A stretch of 64,000 bases of DNA from a bacterium (lineage in GTDB: Bacteria; Krumholzibacteriota; Krumholzibacteriia; LZORAL124-64-63), in contig JADJYS010000012.1 in NCBI GenBank assembly GCA_016719645.1, positions 1 through 64,000 of the forward strand, written 5' to 3'. The notes beneath the pieces are model-generated. The model saw only the letters and a list, made by a program, of their open reading frames with translations. It was not told the DNA's origin and did no database searches. Both the position numbers and the translations under genes were made by a program. Shown in pieces: positions 29,372 through 37,900 of the stretch (the stretch's first letter is position 1; each line of letters begins with the position of its first letter).

Positions 29372-30066
29372 GCCAGCCAGACGCTGCCGCCGGCGCCGGT
29401 CGCGTACGGCGCGCGGGCGAAGTCGGCGAAGTGCCCGGTCGCGTCGAAGCCCGCCCGCGCGAAGAGGTCCCGCCAGGCCGTCGCGCTGCGCGGGAAGAGC
29501 GTCACCTCGCCGGCGAACAGCGTGCGCCCCTGCATCACCAGCCGCGTCAGGAAACGGGTCCGCGCGGGCCCGAGGTCGCGGTACTCCCGCTCGAAGACGG
29601 CGCCGCCGCCCAGGTCGAGGTCGGCGAAGCGGTGCGACGACGCGCCGGCCAGCGCGTCCCAGTCGACGGTCTGCACGACCAGCGCCCCGCCCGCGGGCAG
29701 CCTTGCGGCGAGGTCGGCCAGCCAGCCGGCCGTGCCCGCGTCGTCGACGTGGGAGGCGACGTTGCCGATGCAGTAGGCGGCGTCCCATCCCCCCGGTAAC
29801 GCCGGCAGCGCGGCCAGGTCGCCCACGTGGAAGGGGATGCCGGGGTAGCGGCCGCGGGCGGCGCGGATCATCCCCTCGTCGAGGTCCAGTCCCTCGGGCT
29901 GGCGGTCGGCGGCGGCCAGGCGGCCGCAGTGGTGCCCCGGCCCGCAGCCCAGGTCCAGCACGCGCGCCCCGGGCGGCACGGCGTCCAGCAGGAAGGCCAC
30001 GGCCGGCTCGCGCACCGGGAAGACCTTTTCGTAGTGGTCGGCGAAGGCGGTGTAGAAGGACGTCAT
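29359..30066 (-). CDS. Class I SAM-dependent methyltransferase
   Basis: The ATG at 30066 ('MTSFYTAFADHYEKVFPV') gives 235 residues. Motif I 'ARVLDLGCGPGHHCGRLA', acidic 'EGLDLDEGMIRAA', 'PFHVGDLAALPALPGGWDAA' and 'LPAGGALVVQTVDWD' define a Methyltransf_25/11 fold. The start 'FADHYEKVFP' is typical of small-molecule methyltransferases. The C-terminal beta part ('GRTLFAGEVTLFPRSATAW', 'LFARAGFDATGHFADF') is characteristic of the same group. The substrate is unknown and the gene is transcribed alone. Confidence 0.87.
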   Translation of the reverse strand: MTSFYTAFADHYEKVFPVREPAVAFLLDAVPPGARVLDLGCGPGHHCGRLAAADRQPEGLDLDEGMIRAARGRYPGIPFHVGDLAALPALPGGWDAAYCIGNVASHVDDAGTAGWLADLAARLPAGGALVVQTVDWDALAGASSHRFADLDLGGGAVFEREYRDLGPARTRFLTRLVMQGRTLFAGEVTLFPRSATAWRDLFARAGFDATGHFADFARAPYATGAGGSVWLAHRR

Positions 30067-30295
30067 CGGGGCAGGAACTCCCGTTTGTCGCTGGCCCCGT
30101 ACGATGATGGGTCGATATGCTCGCGTCGGCAACGTCGCGCCGCTCCCCCGGGCCATCCGCAAGCGAGCGACGGTTTCCGGAAATCCCGTCTCCGGGGCGT
30201 TGCGATCCGTTCTTCGTCGGGCCGCACCGTTCCAATGCCTTTGGCATCGAAACTCGCGAGGGCATTGGCGCCCTGCCGCTGCTGGCGGTCGCGCC

Positions 30296-30505
<210 letters not shown>

Positions 30506-30509
30506 GCCG

Positions 30510-32962
30510 CCGACCCGCCGCCCGTGGAACCCCACGGCAGCTCCCTACCTCGCCCTGCCGCCTTCGGCCTCCGGCGGCGCCGCCGGCGCCTTCGCCAACC
30601 CGGCCGCGTGGGCGGCGGCGGACCGCGCCTCGGCCGCCTTCTGGTGGACCGACCCCGTCGGCCGCGGCGACCGCTTCGACGACTGGGGCTTCAGCTGGGG
30701 ACGTCGCTTGGGCATCGCCGCGCAACACCGCAGCATCAATTGGCATGACGGCCATGAATACGGCGCCACGGACTGGCAGCTCGGCCTCGCCGGCGGCGAC
30801 GGGCGCCACCACACCGCGCTGGCCTACCGCTGGAGCACCGGCGACGACGTGCTGCGCCGCGAGAAGTCGCTGGTGCTCGGACACATCCTGCGCCCCGGGC
30901 GCGGCCTCGCCCTGGGCCTGACCGGCATCGAGTCCCTGGAATCCGACGGCCGCGCCGCCCTGGCCGACCTCTCGCTGCGCCCGCTGGGCTCGCCCCTGCT
31001 GACCCTCTTCGCCGACTACGCGCTGACCGGGGATCAGCGCTGGGACGACGGCGCCGCCGGCCTGGGCCTGGCCGTGCAGCCGGTGCCGGGCCTGCGCCTG
31101 GGCCTGCGCGCCCGCGAGCGCGAGGGCGACTGGCTCACGACCTGGAGCCTGGGCGTGACGCTGGACAACCTGGGCCTGGGCATGCTGCCCGCCTTCGACG
31201 CCGACGGCGAGCGCACGGGCACGACCTGGCTCGTGGAGACCGACCCGCCGCGCGCGCCGCTGTCGCGGGACCTGATGCCGGTCATCCCGACGCGCGCCTC
31301 GGCGCCGCGCATCGCGGTCCTGGACCTCGAGAACAAGGTGCTGACCTACCAGAAGCCGCGCCTGTTCGACGACACCCGCATCGCCTGGCTCGACCTGCAG
31401 CGCGCCCTGGACGCCGTGCGCGACGACCCGCAGCTCGACGGCGTCGCCGTGAACCTGGCCGGCCTGCGCGGCCGCCCGTCGCTGCTCTGGGAGCTGCGCG
31501 AGCGCCTCGCCGACCTGCGCGCCCGCGGCAAGACCGTCGACGTGCACATCGACCGCGCCGGCATGCTGCTCTACCCCGTCGCCGCGGCGGCCGACCGCCT
31601 GACCATCGACCCCGAGGGCGGGCTCGAGCTGCCCGGCATCGATCTGAGCCGCACCTACCTGCGCGGCCTGCTGGACAAGCTGGGCCTGGGCTTCGAGGCC
31701 CTGCAGTACTTCGACCACAAGACCGCCGTGGAGGTCCTCTCGCGCACCGACATGTCGCCGGCCGACCGCGAGCAGCGCGGCCGCATCGCCGACGTCATCT
31801 ACGAATGCACGCGCGCGGCCACGGTCGAGGGCCGCGGCCTCACGGCCGCCGCTTTCGACGCGATCGTCGACGGCGAGGTCATGCTGTCGGCGCAGCGCGC
31901 CGTGGCCCTGGGCCTGGCCGACAGCACCGCCCGCTGGCACGACCTCGCCGAGCGGCTGCAGGGGGACCGCGGCGCGGTCCTGGCCGGCATCGACCCGCAG
32001 CTGCTGCGCGACCACCCCGACGACCGCTGGGGCCGCCGGCCGGCCGTGGCCGTGGTCTTCGCGGTCGGCGAGTGCGCCATGGACACCGGCATCAAGGGCC
32101 GCAGCACCGCCGCGGCCCTGCGCGCCCTGATCGACGATCCCGACGTCAAGGCCGTGGTGCTGCGCGCCGACTCCCCCGGCGGCGACCCCCTGCCCAGCGA
32201 CCTGGTGGCCGGCGCCGTCCGCGCCCTGCGCGACGCCGGCAAGCCGGTCGTGGTCAGCCAGGGCGACGTCGCCGCCTCGGGCGGCTACTGGATCAGCATG
32301 AACGGCACCGAGATCCTGACCACCCCCGTGACGATCACCGGCTCGGTCGGCGTGATCGCCGGCTGGCTGTGGGACCAGGAGATGCACGAGAAGGCCGGCG
32401 TCGCCGCCGACGGCGTCGCGCGCGGCCTCCACGCCGACATGAACCGCGCCGTGCGCTACCCGATCGGCTTCGACGTGCCGGCCCGCCCGCTCACGCCGCA
32501 GGAATCGGCGATGGCCCGCGAGCGCATCCTGGAGATGTACGACCGCTTCGTGGCCGCCGTGGCCGCCGGCCGCGGCCTGGACGAGGCGCGGGTGCGCGAG
32601 ATCGGCGGCGGCCGCGTCTGGATGGGCGCCGACGCCGTCGAGCGCGGCCTCTGCGACGGGATCGGCGGCCTCGGCGACGCCATCGCCCGCGCCCGCGAGC
32701 TGGCCGGGATCGCCCCCGGCGAGCGGGTCCGGCTGCTGGAGGTGCCGCGCCGCCCCTTGCTGGAGCTGCCGAAGCTGGGCCTGCCGCTGCCCGGCCTGGC
32801 GTTGAACCTGGCCTGGCCGTGGCGGCACGGCGCGGCGGCGGCGAGCGAGGCGCCCGTCGACCCCGGCCTGGAGTTCCTGCGCCTCATCGGGAGTCCCGCG
32901 GCCGCCCGCAGGCGCTGCTGCCGCCCGACGCGCTGCCCGAGGGCTGGCGCGGCGAGCCCTGA
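30510..32962 (+). CDS. SppA-type (S49) signal peptide peptidase with an N-terminal beta-barrel-like domain; 5' end lost in poly-G block, one 3' frame break
   Basis: The open frame continues upstream through the G-run to an ATG at 30117, but that part is not credible, so the true start is missing. Visible residues first form an about 200-residue outer-membrane-like region ('GAFANPAAWAAADRASAAFWW', 'ALAYRWSTGDD', 'LTLFADYALTGDQRWDDG', 'LGVTLDNLGLG'). Two S49 domains follow, with general-base Lys in 'YFDHKTAVEVLSRTDMSP' (codon 31719) and nucleophile Ser in 'VAASGGYWISMNG' (codon 32277), plus 'LRADSPGGDPLPS'. A missing C at 32905-32907 hides the natural end '...LLPPDALPEGWRGEP' at 32962. SppA enzymes degrade signal peptides or membrane fragments. 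Confidence 0.85.
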
Positions 32963-33083
32963 CCGGGCCCCGCGGCGCGCTTGATCTCGCGGCGCCGGTG
33001 GCGCATACTACGCCCTCGGCGCCGCATCCGCCCGCCGCACCGTCACGACCCGGCCGCGGCCGGAGCAGAGGAAGGAACCCGAG

Positions 33084-33821
33084 ATGAAGAAGCTGATGAT
33101 CCCCGCGCTCGCGGTCCTCATCGCCGCCCTCGCCGGCTGCGTCCAGATCAAGATGGCGACCGACATCGCCAAGGACGGCAGCGGCACCTACACGATGACC
33201 TACTCGGTGTCGCAGGAGGTCGAGCAGACCATCAACGAGATGCGCGCGCTCGGCGGCGACATGGCCGAACAGATGGACGAGGCCCCCGACTTCGCCGATT
33301 TCGACCGTGACGACTTCACCAACAAGATCGGCAAGCACGGCGTCAAGCTGGTCGACTACAGCAACGAGGTCCGGGACGGCCGCCGCACCGTCGTCATGAA
33401 GCTCAGCTACCCGGACCTGGAGGCGCTTTCGGAGGCCATGGGCGGCTCCTTCGGCGGCAGCGGCGGCGGCATGAAGATCACCAAGAACGGCGCCGGCGAC
33501 TACGTGCTCGCCTCCTACCAGGTGCAGGCGACCGAGGAGGCCGAGACCGAGGAGGAGGCCGCGCCCGAGGACATGAACGCCGCCATGCAGAACGCGGCCA
33601 AGTCCATGGAGCTGATGGGCCGCCTGATGGCGCACATCTCCGAGATGTCCATGGCCATCGCCATCACGCTGCCCGGCGACATCGTCGAGAGCAACGCCCA
33701 CCGCGTCGAGGGGCGCACCTGCATCTGGGAGATCAACGCCAACAACATGATGCAGGCCGAGGGCATGGAGCCCCACGTGGTGTTCTCGGGCAAGGGCCTG
33801 AGCATCAAGACCGCCGAATAG
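33084..33821 (+). CDS. Lipoprotein of unknown function
   Basis: A 245-residue protein with a clear lipobox (IAALAGC, Cys19) after 'MKKLMIPALAVL' and a GGAA-rich ribosome site. The mature part has strand-rich sections ('DGSGTYTMTYSVSQEVEQ', 'VVMKLSYPDLEALSEAMGG', 'MAIAITLPGDIVESNAHRVEG', 'CIWEINANNMMQA'). An acidic/Met-rich helical insert lies at about 160-205. The layout 'IxLPGxIxxSNAhrveGxxxxWxi' resembles LppM-like/DUF3153-type lipoproteins, but the match is by eye. A strong terminator follows, so it ends its own unit. Confidence 0.75.
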   Translation: MKKLMIPALAVLIAALAGCVQIKMATDIAKDGSGTYTMTYSVSQEVEQTINEMRALGGDMAEQMDEAPDFADFDRDDFTNKIGKHGVKLVDYSNEVRDGRRTVVMKLSYPDLEALSEAMGGSFGGSGGGMKITKNGAGDYVLASYQVQATEEAETEEEAAPEDMNAAMQNAAKSMELMGRLMAHISEMSMAIAITLPGDIVESNAHRVEGRTCIWEINANNMMQAEGMEPHVVFSGKGLSIKTAE

Positions 33822-33841
33822 GCCCGGTCCGATCGGCAGCG

Positions 33842-33874
33842 GGGAAACCGGCTCCGGCCGGTTTCCCTTTTTTT
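33842..33874 (+). terminator. Rho-independent terminator
   Basis: GGGAAACCGG (33842-33851), loop CTCCGG and CCGGTTTCCC (33858-33867) form a perfect 10-bp stem followed by seven T, 20 bp after the lipoprotein stop codon. Confidence 0.93.
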
Positions 33875-33948
33875 ATCCCGCCGGGTCGGACACAATCGGC
33901 GGGGCGGGGCGTAATCCTTCCCGACACCCCCGCCGTCCAAGGAGCACC

Positions 33949-34533
33949 ATGCCCCCACCGGAGGACCCGATGCAGCCCCTGCCCTCACCCGTCGACCGGA
34001 CCGACCCCGACACGGCCTCGCTGGTCGCGCGGGCCCGGCTGGGCGACCGGCAGGCCTTCGAGCAGATCTACCGCCGGCACGTCGGCCGCATGCACGCGGT
34101 CTGCCTGCGCCTGACCGGCGACGCCAACGAGGCCGAGGCCGCGGTCCAGGACGCCTTCGTGCGGGCCTGGCGCGGGCTGGGCGGCTTCCGCGGCGACAGC
34201 GCCCTGGGCACCTGGCTGCACCGGCTCGCGGTCAACGCCGCGCTGGACCGCCGCCGGGAGTTCAAGCGCCGGGAGGGCCGCCACGACGACATCGACGCCC
34301 AGGAGGAGGCGGCGGCCCCGCAGCTGCGCGTCCTGCAGCCGACGCCCGGCGCGGCCTGGGACCTCGAGCGCGCCGTGGCCGCGCTGCCGCCGGGCGCCCG
34401 CACCGCGTTCGTGCTGTTCGAGATCGAGGGCTACCGGCTGACGGAGATCGCCGCCCTGACGGGCACGGCGACCGGCACCGTCAAGGCCCAGCTGCACCGC
34501 GCCCGGACCCGGCTCAAGGAGATGCTGTCATGA
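33949..34533 (+). CDS. ECF-type RNA polymerase sigma factor
   Basis: The 194-residue protein has sigma region 2 ('FEQIYRRHVGRMHAVCLRL', 'NEAEAAVQDAFVRAWRGLGGF', 'LGTWLHRLAVNAALDRRR') and region 4 ('VAALPPGARTAFVLFEIEGY', 'TEIAALTGTATGTVKAQLHR'). It directs polymerase to envelope-stress type promoters. The start has an AAGGAG site; a second Met eight codons in is possible. Its stop overlaps the anti-sigma start (ATGA), and the DUF4097 gene follows, giving a three-gene regulatory unit bounded by terminators on both sides. Confidence 0.92.
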   Translation: MPPPEDPMQPLPSPVDRTDPDTASLVARARLGDRQAFEQIYRRHVGRMHAVCLRLTGDANEAEAAVQDAFVRAWRGLGGFRGDSALGTWLHRLAVNAALDRRREFKRREGRHDDIDAQEEAAAPQLRVLQPTPGAAWDLERAVAALPPGARTAFVLFEIEGYRLTEIAALTGTATGTVKAQLHRARTRLKEMLS

Positions 34534-35161
34534 CGATGGACTGCGCGCAGACCGACCGGCTGCAGGACCTGCTGGACGGCGACCTGGACGCCGCCGCCGC
34601 CGCCGCGCTGAAGCGCCACCTCGGCGGCTGCCCCGCCTGCGCCGCGGCCTGGGCCGACCTGCGCCGGCTGCGGGACGGGGCGGCCGCGCTGCCGGGCGAG
34701 ATCCCCCCCGCGCACGACCTCTGGCCCGGGATCGCCGCGCGCCTGGACGACGGGGCCGACGCGCGTCCTGCCGCCGCCCGCCCCGCTTCGATCCGGCCTC
34801 GCTGCGCCGGCCGCGGCGGGCGCTGGCGCTGGCGGCCGTGCTCGCGCTGGCCATCGTGACGCCCCGGCTGATGGACCGCGCCGGCGGCGCGGCGGACCCC
34901 GGCGAGGAGCTCGGCGACGGCTACGCCCTGCTGCAGGACGCCTCGCAGGCCGCCCTGGACGAGGTCGGCGAGGAGCTCACGACCGCGGACCGCGACGAGC
35001 TGGACAGCGGCTTCGCCGCGATCGAGGAGGCCATCGGCGAGACCCGGCGCGCGCTGCGCCAGGTCCGGCGCGACCCCGCCCTGACCCCGGGCCTCGCGGC
35101 CGGCTACCACCGCAAGCTCGACCTGCTGCAGCGGCTCGTGAGCCGCGTGGCTCAATCGTAG
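34530..35161 (+). CDS. Zinc-finger anti-sigma factor, one frame break
   Basis: The N-terminal cytoplasmic domain has the zf-HC2/ASD signature 'ALKRHLGGCPACAAAWADL' with HxxxCxxC near residues 29-36. After restoring one C in the run 34781-34784 the frame continues 'RFDPASLRRP' into a transmembrane helix ('ALALAAVLALAIVTPRLM') and an about 90-residue periplasmic helical domain ending 'LLQRLVSRVAQS'. The total is 210 residues. As written it splits into two frames (34530-34859 and 34838-35161). It should hold the upstream sigma factor inactive until an envelope signal; that is known for the family. Confidence 0.86.
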
Positions 35162-35175
35162 AGAAGGAGACGCAC

Positions 35176-36072
35176 ATGACGACCCGCACCGCGAACGCCG
35201 CCCTGCTCGGCCTGGCCCTCGCGCTCGCCGCGACCGCCGCCGGCGCCCAGACCCGGAAGGTCGACGAGACCCGTCCCGTCGCCCCCACCGCCTCGGTCGC
35301 GATCAGCAACCTGGCCGGGACCCTCGAGATCGCCGGCTGGGACCGCGACGAGGTCCGCCTCGAAGGCGTCCTGGACGCGAAGGTCGACAAGCTCGAGATC
35401 GAGGGCGACCGCCAGGCCCTGTCCATCGAGGTGAAGTACAAGCGCAACCTCAAGGGCTCGGCCGGCGCCACCCGCCTCACCCTGCACGTCCCGCGGCGCT
35501 GCGCGCTGGACGCCGAGGGCGTCAGCTGCGACGTGGCGGCCGACGGGCTGCAGGGGTCGGTCACGGTCTCGACCGTGAGCGGCGAGCTGACCCTGCGCGG
35601 CGAGCCGGCGTCGGCCTCCCTCGCCACGGTCAGCGGCGGCGTGGACGCCGAGGTCGCCACCGCCCGCCTGGGGATCGACACCGTCAGCGGCGACGTGCGC
35701 GCCCGCGGCAAGCTGGGCGACCTCGAGGTCGCCACCGTCAGCGGCGACGTCCGCGTCGAGACCGGCGCCCTGCGCGACTTCGAGTTCAACGCGGTCTCCG
35801 GCCAGCTGCTCCTGACCGCCGACCCCGCGGACGACTCCAGCTGGAAGATCGACACCCACAGCGGCGCCGCCGTCCTGCGCCTGCCCGCGAAGATCGACGC
35901 CACGTTCGACATCTCCACCTTCAGCGGCGACATCGAGGACGGCTACGGCCACAAGGCCGAGCGCACCAGCAAGCACGCCCCCGGCCGCGAGCTGCGCTTC
36001 ACCGAGGGCAAGGGCGGCGCCCGCATCGAGATCTCGGCGTTCAGCGGGGACGTGAAGATCGTCAAGCGCTGA
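35176..36072 (+). CDS. Exported DUF4097 beta-helix protein (envelope-stress operon)
   Basis: The 298-residue protein has a signal peptide (ending 'AAGAQ') and a body of repeated short strands 'ATVSGDVRVETG', 'IDTVSGDVRARG', 'VSTVSGELTLRG' and 'ISAFSGDVKIV'. This is the DUF4097 (putative adhesin, DUF4098-like) repeat predicted to form a parallel beta-helix. Such proteins are often co-encoded with ECF sigma/anti-sigma pairs and are thought to be regulon members or signal sensors. It starts 14 bp after the anti-sigma gene with an AAGGAG site and is followed by a strong terminator. Confidence 0.88.
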   Translation: MTTRTANAALLGLALALAATAAGAQTRKVDETRPVAPTASVAISNLAGTLEIAGWDRDEVRLEGVLDAKVDKLEIEGDRQALSIEVKYKRNLKGSAGATRLTLHVPRRCALDAEGVSCDVAADGLQGSVTVSTVSGELTLRGEPASASLATVSGGVDAEVATARLGIDTVSGDVRARGKLGDLEVATVSGDVRVETGALRDFEFNAVSGQLLLTADPADDSSWKIDTHSGAAVLRLPAKIDATFDISTFSGDIEDGYGHKAERTSKHAPGRELRFTEGKGGARIEISAFSGDVKIVKR

Positions 36073-36096
36073 CGCCGGCGCCGCGGGACGAAACGA

Positions 36097-36129
36097 GGGC
36101 CGCCTCCCGGCTGGGAGGCGGCCCCTTTT
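36097..36129 (+). terminator. Rho-independent terminator after the sigma operon
   Basis: GGGCCGCCTCCC (36097-36108), loop GGCT and GGGAGGCGGCCC (36113-36124) give a perfect 12-bp stem, then CTTTT. It also lies 34 bp beyond the stop of the convergent gene at 36163 and may stop both. Confidence 0.87.
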
Positions 36130-36162
36130 CGGTCAGGACCGGCGTTCAGCCGATCCGTCGGA

Positions 36163-37242
36163 TCACTTGAACAGCGACTTGACCTGTCCCCAGTTCATGT
36201 CCTCGTTGGACACGCTGTTGAACTCGTTGTTGGTCACGCTCATGAAGTACGGGAACTCCACCACCGGGCCGGTGAACTCCGTCGGGCCGACCCACAGCCA
36301 GACCACTTCGCCGGCGGTGACCGGGAAGGACAGGACGCCGGGGGTGCCGCACACGGGGTCCGCCTGCAGCTCGACGTCGGTCAGGGCGCAGTCCGTCGGC
36401 GCCAGCTTGAACAGGTAGGTGGGGTACAGGGACTCGACCGAGACTTCCATCGTGCCGGTGTTCAGGGCGGTGACGGAGTACCAGTCGGTGTCGCGGAACT
36501 GCTCGCCCGCGGGCCCGAGGTGCCAGCCGCTGACGCCGCACAGCCAGGCGTAGCCGTCGTAGGGGGCGACGCCGTCCTCGTCGTTGGTCCAGTCGATGGT
36601 CAGGAAGTTGCCGAACTCGCCGTTGCAGCCGCTGTTGTACTCGTCGACGTAGCCGTCGAACAGCGTGGGCTCGCCCTCGGGCACGGCGTCGGCGGGGCAC
36701 ACGACCTCGAGGCAGGGCTCTTCGCCGGTGACGTACATCTGGTAGTCGCCGAACTCGCCGCCGTAGCCGTCGATGATGACGTAGTACGTCGTCCCGCCGG
36801 TCAGGGTGCCCTCGGCCAGCGAGGCGTACACGCCGCAGACTTCGTCGAAGTAGAAGTCGTCGTTGCAGCCGACGATGTTCATGAGGTCGTCGATGATGTA
36901 GGCCTTGGTGTCGTAGCTGGAGCCGCAGAGGTCGACCGTGAGCACCAGGTCGGTCATCGGCGTGAAGCTGTACACGACGTCGGGCGACGTGGAGCCGCTG
37001 TAGGGGCAGACCGCGTCGTAGTCGTCGACGTAGCCGGCGGTGGTGCCGCTGTCCGAGTAGGGCAGGCCGACGATGGCCAGCGCCGAGGAGATGTCCTCGC
37101 CGCCCTGGCGCGAGCCCTCGGGCGAGATGTACTGGACGATCGGCGTGTTCTTGGCGGGGATGTTCCGGTGGTTGCTCAGATCCTGAGCCATGGCCGTGCC
37201 GGTGATCGCCAGGATCAGCAGCATCACGATGACGTTTCGCAT
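36163..37242 (-). CDS. Secreted protein with PPC-like pre-peptidase C-terminal domain
   Basis: The ATG at 37242 follows GAGGGGGA and gives 359 residues. A signal peptide ends at 'GTAMAQ'. The first about 190 residues match the bacterial pre-peptidase (PPC-like) pattern: 'CPYSGSTSPDVVYSFTP', 'LTVDLCGSSYDTKAYII', 'VGCNDDFYFDEVCG', 'GTTYYVIIDGYGGEFGDYQM'. The second half is a further beta-domain with several Cys and Trp ('YAWLCGVSGWHLGPAGE', 'EVVWLWVGPTEFTGP'). It does not carry the FlgD-like tail of its neighbours. PPC domains usually assist secretion or substrate contact; no catalytic module is present. Confidence 0.8.
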   Translation of the reverse strand: MRNVIVMLLILAITGTAMAQDLSNHRNIPAKNTPIVQYISPEGSRQGGEDISSALAIVGLPYSDSGTTAGYVDDYDAVCPYSGSTSPDVVYSFTPMTDLVLTVDLCGSSYDTKAYIIDDLMNIVGCNDDFYFDEVCGVYASLAEGTLTGGTTYYVIIDGYGGEFGDYQMYVTGEEPCLEVVCPADAVPEGEPTLFDGYVDEYNSGCNGEFGNFLTIDWTNDEDGVAPYDGYAWLCGVSGWHLGPAGEQFRDTDWYSVTALNTGTMEVSVESLYPTYLFKLAPTDCALTDVELQADPVCGTPGVLSFPVTAGEVVWLWVGPTEFTGPVVEFPYFMSVTNNEFNSVSNEDMNWGQVKSLFK

Positions 37243-37443
37243 AGTTCCCCCTCGGTCGTTGGAAGACTGCCCGTCGTTGCAGCGGGCCCTCTCCCGCGTT
37301 GGTCGAATGGCGAAGTCGCGCCGTGGCGGAGCCGGGGATGAACCGGGTCCGATCGGACCCCCCGATCCGCCGGAACGTGCGTTCCTTCGCCGCCAGGGAG
37401 CGATGATACCCAGTTTGAAGTCGTACAAGCAACTGTGATTTCT

Positions 37444-37860
37444 GGATCACGGAGGTCGTCCCGCCGCCGCCCCCGCCGGCGAACGACATCTGCGACGGCG
37501 CCATCGACCTGCAGAGCCTCGCCTCGGACACCTTCACGGTCGCCCAACCTGCGGGGGCCCTTCACCGGCTACTGGTCGGCAGGTCTCGACGCCACCTACA
37601 AGATCACCTGCAGCCGGGAGAGACCTTCACCGTCTGGTCGCACTGCGATTGCCTGGGACAGATCTGGCTGGTGACGGACTGCAGCAACGCGGTCGCGACC
37701 TGCGTCGCGGGCGCCGCACACGGTCGAGACCCCCGCCGCCATCTCCTATACCGCTTCGGCCGCGGGCTGGTACTACCTGATCCTGGACAGCTACGACGAC
37801 AACTCCAACTGCGGCCCGACGACCGTGACCATCGACGCCCCCGTGGCCAGACTGCTCCTG
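37444..37860 (+). pseudogene. Fragment of a secreted PPC-domain protein, three frame breaks, no start or stop
   Basis: On the plus strand, between two minus-strand genes, a broken frame encodes 'PANDICDGAIDLQSLASDTF', then 'GPFTGYWSAGLDATYKIT', 'LQPGETFTVWSHCDCLGQI', 'WLVTDCSNAVATCVAGA' and 'AAGWYYLILDSYDDNSNC'. This is a PPC-like domain related in style to the 36163 gene. Joining needs one G fewer near 37556, one C more near 37610 and one base near 37715. No start codon with signal peptide and no in-frame stop are found, so it is either a gene remnant or a misassembled, inverted piece. Confidence 0.6.
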
Positions 37861-37900
37861 GGGCGCAGCGATGTCCGCGCCGGGGCCCCGGGCCGGGCCA

